Origin: Acidobacteriota bacterium
GTDB taxonomy: Bacteria > Acidobacteriota > Thermoanaerobaculia > Gp7-AA8
DNA: 64,000 nt
Reading direction: 5' to 3'
Assembly: GCA_021325515.1 (NCBI GenBank)
Contig: JAJPHC010000034.1
Location: 56,789 to 120,788, forward strand
Positions 52,720 to 62,136 of the stretch are shown here, piece after piece; positions within the stretch are counted from its first letter, which is position 1, and each line of letters begins with the position of its first letter. A program made the position numbers and the translations under genes. Under the pieces are notes generated by a model. The model saw nothing but the letters and a program-made list of their open reading frames with translations, was not told the DNA's origin and did not search any database.

Positions 52720-53427
52720 GTGATGACCGAACGCCCGCACACCGAGCGCCGCCGCTGGCCCCGGCCTCCGCTCTGGCTGAATCTCCTCCTCCTCATCATC
52801 GCCGCCGCTGGCTTCCTGGGAGCACGGCATCAGCGTGAGCAAATCAATCGCCGAACCGCCACCCTGCTGGCGCCCATTCCTCATACGAGCGAGGAGCTGG
52901 AGCGTCTCCGCGATCAACTCTCCGACATGGACATGACCGAAGCCGAGCTGGGCCGCGAGCTCGATGCAAAGCTCGACTACCTGCACATGATCCAGAGCAA
53001 CCAGTTCTATCTCTCGATCGACACGGCCAAAGGGAAGCTCTATCTCCGCATCGGCAACGATGTCGCGCGCGAAGCCGACATTCAGGTCGGCGCTGCGAAG
53101 ACGATCACGAGCGGCGGCCGCACCTGGACCTTCGTGCCGCTCAAAGGCGCATTCAGCGTGACCGGAAAGAGCAACGACTACGACTGGCCCGTTCCCGAAT
53201 GGGTCTATGGGATGAATCACGAAGCGCCGGTCAGCGGACGCGTGGTGCACGACGGCCTCGGCCACTACGTCATCTCGCTGCCCGACAACTATTGCATCCA
53301 CTCGCCTCCGCCCGCCGATTCGCCGCTTCATGGGCAGCCGAAGCCAGGATCGATCATGGTTCCGGAGGCCGATCTCGCAGCCATCTGGCCGCGCATCACA
53401 AACGAAACGAGGGTCTACATCTTCTGA
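52720..53427 (+). CDS. Degenerate L,D-transpeptidase-like membrane protein
   Basis: 235 residues: a membrane anchor (about 18-36), a helical segment with many Glu/Leu, then a YkuD-like beta domain (F-Y-L-S-I-D-T-A-K-G-K-L-Y-L-R, H-Y-V-I-S-L-P-D-N-Y-C-I-H). The catalytic S-H-G-C-V-R of the family is missing; K-P-G-S-I-M-V stands in its place. It has the same layout as the intact enzyme one base downstream and probably arose by duplication. A structural or regulatory role is inferred. Confidence 0.7.
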   Translation: MMTERPHTERRRWPRPPLWLNLLLLIIAAAGFLGARHQREQINRRTATLLAPIPHTSEELERLRDQLSDMDMTEAELGRELDAKLDYLHMIQSNQFYLSIDTAKGKLYLRIGNDVAREADIQVGAAKTITSGGRTWTFVPLKGAFSVTGKSNDYDWPVPEWVYGMNHEAPVSGRVVHDGLGHYVISLPDNYCIHSPPPADSPLHGQPKPGSIMVPEADLAAIWPRITNETRVYIF

Positions 53428-53428
53428 C

Positions 53429-54346
53429 ATGCGACGCTGGATTGGATTTCTCGGCTCCTGGGCACTCTTTGTTCTGGCACTCGGACTCGCCGGCATCGCC
53501 GCCGCCGGCGAATGGATCAACATCCGCGACGCGCGGCGTCTCGCGCGCGTGCAGGTGGTCGACAAGCTGATCGCGGAGCGGATGGACGTCAAGACCGGAA
53601 AGCTCCGCGGCGCAGCAGCGCAGCGCGCAGTCCACCTCAACACGCTGCAGCAGAAGATGGCGAGCATCTCGAAAACGACCGACGACCTCCCCGACACGGG
53701 CCAGGTCATCCTCGTCTCCACCGCCGAGAACAAGCTGTATGTGCGCCGCGATGGGCAGACGATTTTCGAAGCGGTCTGCTCAACCGGAAAAGGAACAACG
53801 CTGGCCGTGGATGGCAGGACGAAAGTCTTCGACACTCCCATCGGCAAGCTGCGCATCAAATCGAAAGAGACGGATCCCGTCTGGGTGCCTCCCGACTGGC
53901 ACTTCGTCGAGCTGGCGCAGAAAGAGGGATTGCGCGTGGTTCATCTCAATCCCGGCGGCTCGATCGACGCGAGCACCGGCGATCTCGTGAGCTCACGCAA
54001 CGAAGGGATCTGGTCGTGGTTTGGCGGGCGCCGGACGACACTCCATCTGCAGGGCAAGACCGTCGTTGCGGATGATGGATCGACACAGCGCGAGCTGCCA
54101 CCGGGCAAACCGATCATCGCGGGACGCACGATCGTCATTCCGCCCGTCGACAGCCCCCAGCGGCAGTTCACCGGCGTCCTTGGCAAGTACCGCCTCGAGT
54201 TGGGCGATGGCTACGGGATTCACGGCACCGACGAGCCGGACAAACTGGGCCGCAGCGTCTCGCACGGCTGCGTACGGCTTGGCGATTCGGATATCGAGAG
54301 GCTGTATGCGATGGCGAATGTCGGAGATGAAGTGATCATCTACTAG
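53429..54346 (+). CDS. L,D-transpeptidase (YkuD domain)
   Basis: 305 residues from ATG one base after the previous stop. Membrane anchor at about 5-27, helical segment, then YkuD strands V-I-L-V-S-T-A-E-N-K-L-Y-V-R-R-D-G and the catalytic region G-I-H-G-T-D-E-P then S-V-S-H-G-C-V-R-L. His, Ser and Cys are in place. It would form 3-3 cross-links in peptidoglycan or attach proteins to it. About 70 residues between the two halves (W-S-W-F-G-G-R-R) are extra compared with the minimal domain. Confidence 0.9.
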   Translation: MRRWIGFLGSWALFVLALGLAGIAAAGEWINIRDARRLARVQVVDKLIAERMDVKTGKLRGAAAQRAVHLNTLQQKMASISKTTDDLPDTGQVILVSTAENKLYVRRDGQTIFEAVCSTGKGTTLAVDGRTKVFDTPIGKLRIKSKETDPVWVPPDWHFVELAQKEGLRVVHLNPGGSIDASTGDLVSSRNEGIWSWFGGRRTTLHLQGKTVVADDGSTQRELPPGKPIIAGRTIVIPPVDSPQRQFTGVLGKYRLELGDGYGIHGTDEPDKLGRSVSHGCVRLGDSDIERLYAMANVGDEVIIY

Positions 54347-54353
54347 ACAACAC

Positions 54354-54376
54354 GCAGCAGCTTTCTGCTGCTTTAT
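54354..54376 (+). terminator. Weak terminator-like hairpin after the L,D-transpeptidase gene
   Basis: GCAGCAG and CTGCTGC arms around a four-base loop are followed by TTTAT. It may attenuate read-through into the phosphatidyltransferase gene. Confidence 0.35.
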
Positions 54377-54388
54377 GATTCCGATGCC

Positions 54389-55003
54389 TTGAACGTCTGG
54401 CGCGACCGACTGCAACGCTGGTTCACTCCGCTCGCGCGGCGCTGCCCTCTATCGCCCAACGGTGTGACGCTGATGGCTCTCGCGCTGCAGCTTCTCGCCG
54501 CGGGCTGCTTCTACTTCGGCGCGCGCAGGCCGGCGCTCTTTCTCGTCGCGATCGTGTTCGTGATCATCGGCGGACTCGCCGATGCCTTCGACGGCATCGT
54601 CGCGCGGGTGCAGCAAAAGGATAGCCGCTACGGCGATTTCCTCGATCACTTCGCCGATCGCGTCGCCGATCTCTCGCTCGCCGCGGGATGGCTGCTCGGC
54701 AACGGCGTGCGCATCGAACTGACGATTGCGGCATTGATGATGATCATGCTCAGCGGCTACGTCGGCACGCAGATCGAAGCGACGTGGAAGGAGCGCGAGT
54801 ACGAAACGATCGGGCGCGGCGAGTTCGTCCTCGCGCTGATCGTATTTCCGATCATCTCCTACATCGTCGGTGCGAACGGCTGGCGCGATCAGCGGGCGCT
54901 GACGTTTACCACCGGCGAGTGGCTCGCAATCGTGATGGCCGCTTTCGCGCTCCTCGGCATCATCCAGAGACTCCGCGCCGCACGGCGGATGGACCGCGCA
55001 TGA
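54389..55003 (+). CDS. CDP-alcohol phosphatidyltransferase
   Basis: 204 residues from a TTG start (no ATG or GTG fits). The signature is complete: D-A-F-D-G-I-V-A-R, then G-D-F-L-D-H-F-A-D-R with the two trailing Asp. Six membrane helices. It is distinct from pgsA at 11470; relatives make phosphatidylinositol-phosphate, archaetidyl lipids or similar. It overlaps the GalT-like gene (ATGA), which hints at a shared pathway. Confidence 0.88.
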   Translation: MNVWRDRLQRWFTPLARRCPLSPNGVTLMALALQLLAAGCFYFGARRPALFLVAIVFVIIGGLADAFDGIVARVQQKDSRYGDFLDHFADRVADLSLAAGWLLGNGVRIELTIAALMMIMLSGYVGTQIEATWKEREYETIGRGEFVLALIVFPIISYIVGANGWRDQRALTFTTGEWLAIVMAAFALLGIIQRLRAARRMDRA

Positions 55004-55830
55004 CGTCGATCCGCCGGCATCCGATCACCGGCGAGCCGATCGTCTTCGCGCCGGAGCGCGCGCTGCGGCCAAACGCATTCGGGCCGCAATCGGATATCTG
55101 TCCGTTCTGTCCCGGCCACGAGCATGAAACGCCGCCGGAGATCCTGCGCGCAGGCGATCCGTGGCGTGTGCGCGTCTTCGGCAACAAGTATCCGATGACG
55201 CAGCGGCACGAAGTCGTCGTCGAGTCGGCGCGGCACGACGCGAGCTTCGCGACGATCGAGGATCCGGAGTCCGTGGTCGAGGCCTACGTCGCGCGCTACC
55301 GGGATCTCGCCTCGGACTCCCGACTACAAAACATCCTGATCTTCAAGAATCATGGAGCGATGGCCGGCGCGTCGCTCGCGCACGTTCACTCGCAGATCGC
55401 CGGCACGACGTTCGTGCCGCCGCGCGTGGAGCGCGAGCGAGCAGCGTTTCGCGAGCGATGCCCTCTCTGCGTGCCGCCGCCGCGCGAGCTGATCATCGCG
55501 GAGAGCGAGCACTTCGTCCGATTCGCGCCGCACGGCTCCTCCTTCGCCTATGAGCAATGGATCGTGCCGCGGCAGCATGAAGCGAACTTCGCCACCATGA
55601 GCGGAACCCGGCTCTCATCCTTCGCCTCGGAGCTCTCGAGCTCCGCCCGGTCGATCGAACGAATCAGCGCGTCCTACAATTGGCTGGTGATGAACTTCCG
55701 CGACGATGACGCCCATTGGTATGTTCAGGCGATGCCACGGCTGACGACGATCGCCGGCTTCGAGCTCGGCGCAGGCGCGATGGTGAGCATCGTCGATCCG
55801 GCCGAGGCGGCGGCGAGGCTCAGAGACTGA
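55000..55830 (+). CDS. Galactose-1-phosphate uridylyltransferase-like (HIT superfamily)
   Basis: 276 residues. R-H-P-I-T-G-E-P-I-V and C-P-F-C-P-G-H-E-H open the protein as in GalT (zinc site), G-N-K-Y-P follows, and the nucleotidyl-transfer motif is A-H-V-H-S-Q-I. The C-terminal A-G-F-E-L-G-A-G-A-M-V-S is also GalT-like. It is shorter than E. coli GalT (348). No galK or galE is adjacent, so another sugar-phosphate nucleotidyl transfer is possible. Confidence 0.85.
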   Translation: MTSIRRHPITGEPIVFAPERALRPNAFGPQSDICPFCPGHEHETPPEILRAGDPWRVRVFGNKYPMTQRHEVVVESARHDASFATIEDPESVVEAYVARYRDLASDSRLQNILIFKNHGAMAGASLAHVHSQIAGTTFVPPRVERERAAFRERCPLCVPPPRELIIAESEHFVRFAPHGSSFAYEQWIVPRQHEANFATMSGTRLSSFASELSSSARSIERISASYNWLVMNFRDDDAHWYVQAMPRLTTIAGFELGAGAMVSIVDPAEAAARLRD

Positions 55831-55831
55831 G

Positions 55832-56491
55832 ATGCTGCCGCTTCGCGATCACAATCCCTCACGCTCCACGCCGGTCATCAACTATCTGCTGATCGTGCTG
55901 AACATCCTGATGTTTTTCTGGGAAATGTCGCTGGGCCGCAATTTCGAGCGGGCACTCTCCGCGGTTGCCTTCATCCCGGCGCGCTTCTGGTCGGGCGAGT
56001 TTCTGCTGCCGAACATCATGACGATCTTCGTCTCGATGTTCCTGCACGGCGGCCTGCTGCACATCGGCGGCAACATGCTCTATCTCTGGATCTTCGGCGA
56101 CAACATCGAAGATCACCTCGGTCACTTCCGCTATCTGATCTTCTACCTCGCGTGCGGATTCATTGCGACGCTCTCGCACGCGTTCTTCAATCCCGCCTCC
56201 GTGGTGCCCTCGATCGGCGCCTCCGGTGCGATCGCAGGAGTCCTCGGCGCGTACATCATCCTTTTTCCGTCCGCACGCGTGACGACGCTGATTCCGATCT
56301 TCTTCTTCATCACCATCCGCGAGCTGCCGGCCGTCTTCATCCTCGGATTCTGGTTCGTGCTGCAGTTCTTCTCCGGGGTCGGCTCGCTCGGCGCGCAGAA
56401 CGCCGGCGGAGTCGCCTACTTCGCACACATTGGCGGCTTCGTAGCCGGAATGATTCTCGTCCTGCTGATGGGCGGAAGACGTTTCCGGTAA
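55832..56491 (+). CDS. Rhomboid family intramembrane serine protease
   Basis: 219 residues, six or seven membrane helices. F-L-H-G-G-L-L-H-I-G-G-N-M-L-Y-L-W-I-F-G-D-N is the rhomboid L1/helix 2 text, the nucleophile is in G-A-S-G-A-I-A-G and the His in F-A-H-I-G-G-F-V-A-G. The catalytic dyad is intact. It cleaves membrane-embedded substrates, unknown here. It starts one base after the GalT-like stop. Confidence 0.95.
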   Translation: MLPLRDHNPSRSTPVINYLLIVLNILMFFWEMSLGRNFERALSAVAFIPARFWSGEFLLPNIMTIFVSMFLHGGLLHIGGNMLYLWIFGDNIEDHLGHFRYLIFYLACGFIATLSHAFFNPASVVPSIGASGAIAGVLGAYIILFPSARVTTLIPIFFFITIRELPAVFILGFWFVLQFFSGVGSLGAQNAGGVAYFAHIGGFVAGMILVLLMGGRRFR

Positions 56492-56516
56492 CCCCAGGGC
56501 GCGCGGGCGGGACCCA

Positions 56517-57266
56517 TCAGGCTAACAAGAGGCTGCAGCAGGTCAGGCCGCCTTCGGCCTTTGCCAGCTCGCTTGCGTCGACCGGATGAACGTCGATGCC
56601 GCGACTCCGCACCCGTTCGATCGTGCGCGGAAAGGCGGCGGACATCATCACGCCGCGCGGCGTCAGGAGCACGTTGGCGGCGAATGCTTCCGCCGGATCG
56701 GTCTCGATGGTTTCGAAACCCGGCATCCTGACCCACGCCGGATTGAGCAGCACCATCGTCTCATTCAGTGCGGTCACCGCCGTCTTGAGGTGCAGACAAT
56801 CGTTGAGAACGACTTCCTCCACGGAGTAACCAAACGGCGTGAGATACATCCTCAACTGCTCGATGCCCTGCTCGTTCGTTCGATCGGATCGTCCCACGAA
56901 GAAACGCTTCCCGATGCGAAGCACGTCTCCACCGTCGAGCGTGCCCGGCTCCTGAATGTGAACGATTGGCCGGTACTGGCGAAGAGCGTCGGCAACCGTG
57001 ACCGTCTCCGGCCTGCGCGACGCGGCTCCGGGGCGCGTGATGATCGCGATCTCGTCGGTGACGACCGCCGTGTCCTCGACGAACACTGAGTCGGGCAGCT
57101 CAGGCGTGTCGGGGAGATGCACGATCGTGTAGCCGAGGGACGCGAGCGTCTCTTCGTACTGGCGATGCTGCTGCTTCGCGCGCTCGAGATCGATCGGCTC
57201 GCGCTGAAGATGCGTGAGCTCGCAGTTCGCGATCGACGATGGAACTGAGCGCGTCAGCGCGATCAT
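56517..57266 (-). CDS. Dimethylarginine dimethylaminohydrolase-like amidinotransferase-fold enzyme
   Basis: 249 residues. DDAH marks: P-D-S-V-F-V-E-D-T-A-V-V, T-L-D-G-G-D-V-L, catalytic His in C-L-H-L-K-T-A-V, and the catalytic Cys in the C-terminal G-G-L-T-C-C-S. The enzyme hydrolyses methylated arginine to citrulline, or a related guanidino compound. It is convergent with the rhomboid gene and lies 12 bases after the bactofilin-like gene. Confidence 0.92.
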   Translation of the reverse strand: MIALTRSVPSSIANCELTHLQREPIDLERAKQQHRQYEETLASLGYTIVHLPDTPELPDSVFVEDTAVVTDEIAIITRPGAASRRPETVTVADALRQYRPIVHIQEPGTLDGGDVLRIGKRFFVGRSDRTNEQGIEQLRMYLTPFGYSVEEVVLNDCLHLKTAVTALNETMVLLNPAWVRMPGFETIETDPAEAFAANVLLTPRGVMMSAAFPRTIERVRSRGIDVHPVDASELAKAEGGLTCCSLLLA

Positions 57267-57278
57267 GCGACCGGCCCC

Positions 57279-58004
57279 TCAGCCGCGGAAATAGGCCTCG
57301 AGGTGCTCGTACGCCGCCTTCAGCGCCTCCGACGGATTCCGCACCTCGGCGAATGCCTGGCGGTAGACGCTCGCGATCCTCTGCAGATTGCGCTCGCGAA
57401 GCGAGAAGAGCACTTCGCGCAAGGCTTCCATCTCCTGCGGGGCGAGATCGGTGCGCGCGAGCTCCTTCTCCATCAGCGCCTGCGCCTGCCGGAGATGCTC
57501 CGTATCTTCAGGACGCGGCGCAGCGATCGCCGCGGGTACACGGTCCGTCAAGGGTGATGGCGCGTGCACATCGACCGATCCCGGCAGCTCCTTGAGCTGT
57601 CCGCTGAACTTTCCCATCATCAGGAAAAGCTCTTTCTCACTCGCGAAGTTGCCGACCAGACGGCTGTTGCGCGAGAGCTCGAGCGTCTCCGATTCCTGCA
57701 GCATGATGAACGCCTTGGCCTTGTCTTCCAGCGCGATTCTCTTCGCGTGCACTTTCCACGCGGTGACCGTGCCCTGGATGAAACAGGCCTGCGCGGCTTT
57801 GATGCTCACCGCGTCGACGTTCACGTTCTCTTCGATCCGGATCGAGCCGGCAGTCGACTCGAGCTCCGAATAGTTTCCCGAGTTCTGAATCACGAGATTG
57901 CCCGGTGTCTTGATCGAGAGCTGTCCCTGGGCATTGACGCGGATCTCCGTCCCTTTCGGGATGATCATGGTTGGGAAATTGGCCTGGTCGGCGGCTGCAG
58001 TCAT
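57279..58004 (-). CDS. Bactofilin-like polymer-forming protein
   Basis: 241 residues from the ATG preceded by GGAGGG. Residues 12-130 show short repeated strands (I-R-V-N-A-Q-G-Q-L-S-I, G-S-I-R-I-E-E-N-V-N-V-D-A-V-S-I, A-C-F-I-Q-G-T-V-T-A-W) as in the bactofilin beta-helix, though diverged. The C-terminal 80 are helical (H-L-R-Q-A-Q-A-L-M-E-K-E). The start overlaps the stop of an M23 peptidase gene (TGATG). Bactofilin plus M23 peptidase is a known cell-shape pairing, which supports the call. Confidence 0.6.
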   Translation of the reverse strand: MTAAADQANFPTMIIPKGTEIRVNAQGQLSIKTPGNLVIQNSGNYSELESTAGSIRIEENVNVDAVSIKAAQACFIQGTVTAWKVHAKRIALEDKAKAFIMLQESETLELSRNSRLVGNFASEKELFLMMGKFSGQLKELPGSVDVHAPSPLTDRVPAAIAAPRPEDTEHLRQAQALMEKELARTDLAPQEMEALREVLFSLRERNLQRIASVYRQAFAEVRNPSEALKAAYEHLEAYFRG

Positions 58005-59035
58005 CACACCCTCCTCTTTCCGATGAACGCCGGCGGAAGCGGATCGAAGTCCTTGTACTCCTTGACCGTGCGCGCTCGCATCAGGAGCGTCGCTTCGTTG
58101 TTCCATGTGTAGTTCAGTATGTAGATGCGAGGATCGACAGGCTTGTAGACGCCCGGCTCCTCCAGGTCGCTGCGAATCTCGTAATGCAGGTGAGAGTTCG
58201 TGCTCCAGCCGGTCGATCCGACGGTGGCGATGTTCTCGCCCTGCCGCACCGTCTGCCCTGCCTTCACTTTCACCGTATCGCAGTGGCCGTAGATCGTGAT
58301 GAAACGGTCGGCGTGATTGATCACGACGACGTTGCCGAAGCGCCACCACGCCACGCTCTGCGACAGCGGATAACGGCCGGCGTAACTGACGACGCCATCG
58401 GCGGTCGCGTTGATCGGTGTTCCCGTTGGCGCCGAGAGATCGAGACCCTTGTGAAAATCAGCAGCGCGTGTGAACGGCGAGATGCGATTGCCGAACGGCG
58501 AAGTCAGCACGAACTGATCCGCAGGCACGGGAAGCACCGACGGCGTATGCCGCACCATGTCGGTATTCGCCGCCTCGTATTGCGCGAGCAGATCGAGTTG
58601 CAACTGCAGACGCCGCATCGCGGCCTGCAGCGACGTCTCCCGCCGATGAGCATCTTCCAACTCATCCTCGGCGCCGCCGCGCGAATGGAGCGGGAGCGAG
58701 AAACCACCCTGTCCCAGCGAGCGATCGAGACCGTAAACGGTCACGAGCTTTTCAACGCGCACGCGATGCTCTTCCAGCGATTTCTCGAGCGACGTCATCT
58801 GCGTGACGTTCTCGCGCAGCCGTTCGCGCTGGACATCGCGCTCCTGTCGAGCGGTATGGAGAATATTCGTCTTGTAGACGCGGCGGATGACTGTCGGTGC
58901 CGCCGCCATCGAGCCGATCACGATCACGAGGAGAACCGTCGCTGCGACGATCCCAACCGTCACGCGCCGCCGGTCAAAGAAGAGATAGCGGACACGACGA
59001 CGTATGTCGCTCGGATGGATCTGGATCTCGATCAT
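58004..59035 (-). CDS. M23 family metallopeptidase with coiled coil
   Basis: 343 residues: short cytoplasmic end with many Arg, membrane helix at about 26-46, coiled coil at about 60-160, then a LytM/M23 domain. Zinc ligands are in F-H-K-G-L-D, and H-L-H-Y-E; T-I-Y-G-H-C and G-S-T-G-W-S-T-N-S are typical. All residues for activity are present. It would cut peptidoglycan cross-bridges at a site set by the bactofilin-like partner. Confidence 0.93.
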   Translation of the reverse strand: MIEIQIHPSDIRRRVRYLFFDRRRVTVGIVAATVLLVIVIGSMAAAPTVIRRVYKTNILHTARQERDVQRERLRENVTQMTSLEKSLEEHRVRVEKLVTVYGLDRSLGQGGFSLPLHSRGGAEDELEDAHRRETSLQAAMRRLQLQLDLLAQYEAANTDMVRHTPSVLPVPADQFVLTSPFGNRISPFTRAADFHKGLDLSAPTGTPINATADGVVSYAGRYPLSQSVAWWRFGNVVVINHADRFITIYGHCDTVKVKAGQTVRQGENIATVGSTGWSTNSHLHYEIRSDLEEPGVYKPVDPRIYILNYTWNNEATLLMRARTVKEYKDFDPLPPAFIGKRRV

Positions 59036-59100
59036 GACAGATCCCGCTCGGACTCCGCGGAAGGATCAGTGTAGCACAGCGTTCGGTGCACGACCGGCGT

Positions 59101-59781
59101 TCAGGCGGTGTCCGAAGGACCGGCGAGCCGCCTCTTGATCACACTGGGAAGCAGCGTCAAAACGATGAGCAGCGAGGCAATGATGACCAGCCGTTTGACG
59201 GCATCCCCCTGGGTCATCGTGCCGTTGAACAACTGATCTGCCGAGTACGCGAAGATCATGTGCGCCGGCAGCGTCCCGAGGAGCGTGCCGAGGAAGTAGT
59301 CACTGAAGCGGACGCCTGCGACGCCGGCACCGTAGTTCCAGACTGCGAACGGCGGCCCGGGAATCAGCCGGACGATGAGCATCGTCTTGAGCCCCGCTGA
59401 TGCGACCTGGCGCTCGACCATCTTCCCTGCCCCGCCGAATTTCTCCAGCAGTCCCTCGCCGAGAAAACGGCCGACGAAGTAAGAGATGACGGCGCCCATC
59501 ATGCCGCCGGTCATCGCGTAGATGCCGCCCAGCTTCCAGCCCCACACGACTCCCGACGCGATGATGAAGAGGCTGGCCGGAACGGCGAAGATGCAGCCGA
59601 TCGCGTAGGCGAACACGATTACCACCGGCCCATACCAGAGGCCGCGCATGAACGCGACGCCTTCGCCGATGTGCTCCCGCGTCATGTACTGGCGAGCGGG
59701 AGTGAAGTACAACGCTGCGACTACCGCGGCGATGAACAGCAGGATCGCCACTTTGAGGATGTTCCGTCCGTTGATTGTCAT
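59101..59781 (-). CDS. VTT-domain (TVP38/TMEM64, DedA superfamily) membrane protein
   Basis: 226 residues with six membrane segments. The VTT core reads F-A-V-P-A-S-L-F-I-I-A-S-G-V-V-W-G, G-A-V-I-S-Y-F-V-G-R-F-L-G and R-L-I-P-G-P-P-F-A-V-W-N-Y-G-A-G-V-A-G-V. DedA/VTT proteins scramble or flip lipids such as undecaprenyl phosphate. The start overlaps the stop of the STN-like gene by four bases. Confidence 0.9.
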   Translation of the reverse strand: MTINGRNILKVAILLFIAAVVAALYFTPARQYMTREHIGEGVAFMRGLWYGPVVIVFAYAIGCIFAVPASLFIIASGVVWGWKLGGIYAMTGGMMGAVISYFVGRFLGEGLLEKFGGAGKMVERQVASAGLKTMLIVRLIPGPPFAVWNYGAGVAGVRFSDYFLGTLLGTLPAHMIFAYSADQLFNGTMTQGDAVKRLVIIASLLIVLTLLPSVIKRRLAGPSDTA

Positions 59782-60092
59782 CGTCTGAGTCGCACGTTCA
59801 CTACAGAGTTCGGCTCGATCTCGTACGCCAGACTCATGGTCCGCGCCACGATGTCGAACGCCGCTGTGCATGGTACATCGTGCAGGTAGAAGGTCGCCTT
59901 CCCGCTGACATCGTTGTCGATCAGCAGATTCCTGACCCCGCACTGTTCCTTCAAGGACTGCAGGACCACGCGAATGTCTTCATCTTTCACGTCGAGCGTG
60001 GCCTTCGGCTCCTTCTCTGCCGCATAGGCGGCGAGCGGCGCGATGGCGATGAGCCCGGCAAGAAGCGCGGCTTTCACGGATTGGCAAAACAT
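59778..60092 (-). CDS. Small exported STN/secretin-N-like protein
   Basis: 104 residues with a signal peptide (ends A-A-Y-A-A). The mature 80 follow the secretin/TonB short N-terminal fold: L-D-V-K-D-E-D-I-R-V-V-L-Q-S-L, then N-L-L-I-D-N-D-V-S-G-K-A-T-F-Y-L and A-F-D-I-V-A-R-T-M-S-L-A-Y-E. This domain usually sits at the front of PilQ or TonB receptors; here it stands alone. Two Cys could form a disulphide. It is coupled to the VTT gene. Confidence 0.75.
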   Translation of the reverse strand: MFCQSVKAALLAGLIAIAPLAAYAAEKEPKATLDVKDEDIRVVLQSLKEQCGVRNLLIDNDVSGKATFYLHDVPCTAAFDIVARTMSLAYEIEPNSVVNVRLRR

Positions 60093-60146
60093 GGTGGATT
60101 CGAGCGAACTTCCCCTTCCGTTCCGGGCCCCGCTGCCGCTCCCGCG

Positions 60147-61312
<1,166 letters not shown>

Positions 61313-61316
<4 letters not shown>

Positions 61317-62050
61317 GTCGAGGACTCCTTTGGTTTGCGCCGCGGATGATATCCGAGCAAAGCGATCGCGGCGATTTCTGCGACGGTGATGAGAACACTG
61401 CCTTCGATGCCAAATACGCCGCCAGTCATCCACGCATTCCCGGACGCAGTGGCGGTGAACACAGTCGCCCGTGCGATGAACCCGCTGACCGGATAGCCGA
61501 GCACGGGCCCCGAGAGCAGATTCCAGGCGAGATGAATGCCGATCGGAAACCAGAGGCGCTCGTAACGTTCATACGCGAGCGCGAGGAGAATGCCGGCCAG
61601 CGCAATGTTACCGAGGGCCAGCAGCGTCAGTCCGCGATTGTTGAAATGCATCAGCGCAAAAACCAGAGCGCTGAATGCGTACGCCGCTCCGCGATTCCAG
61701 AAACGCAACCGCTGAAAGACGTAGCCGCGAAACGCAAGCTCTTCATGGAACGCGGCGGGGATGAAGACGCCAGCCAGCTCGACCCATGGAAACGCACCGC
61801 GAAACGTGTGACGCATGGCGCCCGCCGCCTGCAGCGCGAGATCGCACGCGCCGATCACGCAGGCGGCGAGGATGATTCCGAGCGCGAGCTCGAGCAGTGC
61901 GCGTTTGGGCGGCGCCGCCAGACCGATCGGCCAGCCCTGCGGCTCGACGATGAAACGCGTAACGGCCGTCGCGATCGAGACACCTGCGAGCCACACCCAC
62001 TGCGGCCAGGGAAACTGCAGCAGCGCTGCCGCGAATGCGAGGGACGTCAC
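61313..62050 (-). CDS. CPBP family intramembrane glutamic endopeptidase
   Basis: 245 residues from a GTG start (T-S-L-A-F-A-A). The longer frame with ATG at 62125 runs through a clear terminator hairpin and would encode S-A-A-A-S-A-A-A-S-F-F from it, so I reject that start. Abi/CPBP motifs: E-E-L-A-F-R-G-Y-V-F-Q-R-L (Glu pair and Arg), F-A-L-M-H-F and H-L-A-W-N. Several membrane helices. Such proteases process prenylated or membrane substrates. Coupled to thiolase by ATGA. Confidence 0.85.
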
Positions 62051-62074
62051 GGCGGCGGCGTCGACCGCGATGAA

Positions 62075-62107
62075 GAGAAAAAAAGAAGCGGCGGCCGAAG
62101 CCGCCGC
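62075..62107 (-). terminator. Strong rho-independent terminator of the TonB-ExbB-ExbD operon
   Basis: On the minus strand GCGGCGGC and GCCGCCGC pair around a TTCG tetraloop, directly followed by TTCTTTTTTTCTC. It begins 30 bases past the last exbD stop. This is the best factor-independent terminator in the window. Confidence 0.9.
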
Positions 62108-62136
62108 TGAGTGGGTTCGAGACACGACCGCTGGTG

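Noticed and set aside
54688..55830. Long frame fusing antisense-like Arg-rich text to the GalT-like protein
   Set aside because: The first 104 codons lie out of frame over the phosphatidyltransferase gene; the ATG at 55000 in the ATGA overlap is the natural start.
62051..62125. Upstream ATG for the CPBP protease
   Set aside because: It would place a strong terminator hairpin with its T-tract inside the coding region.
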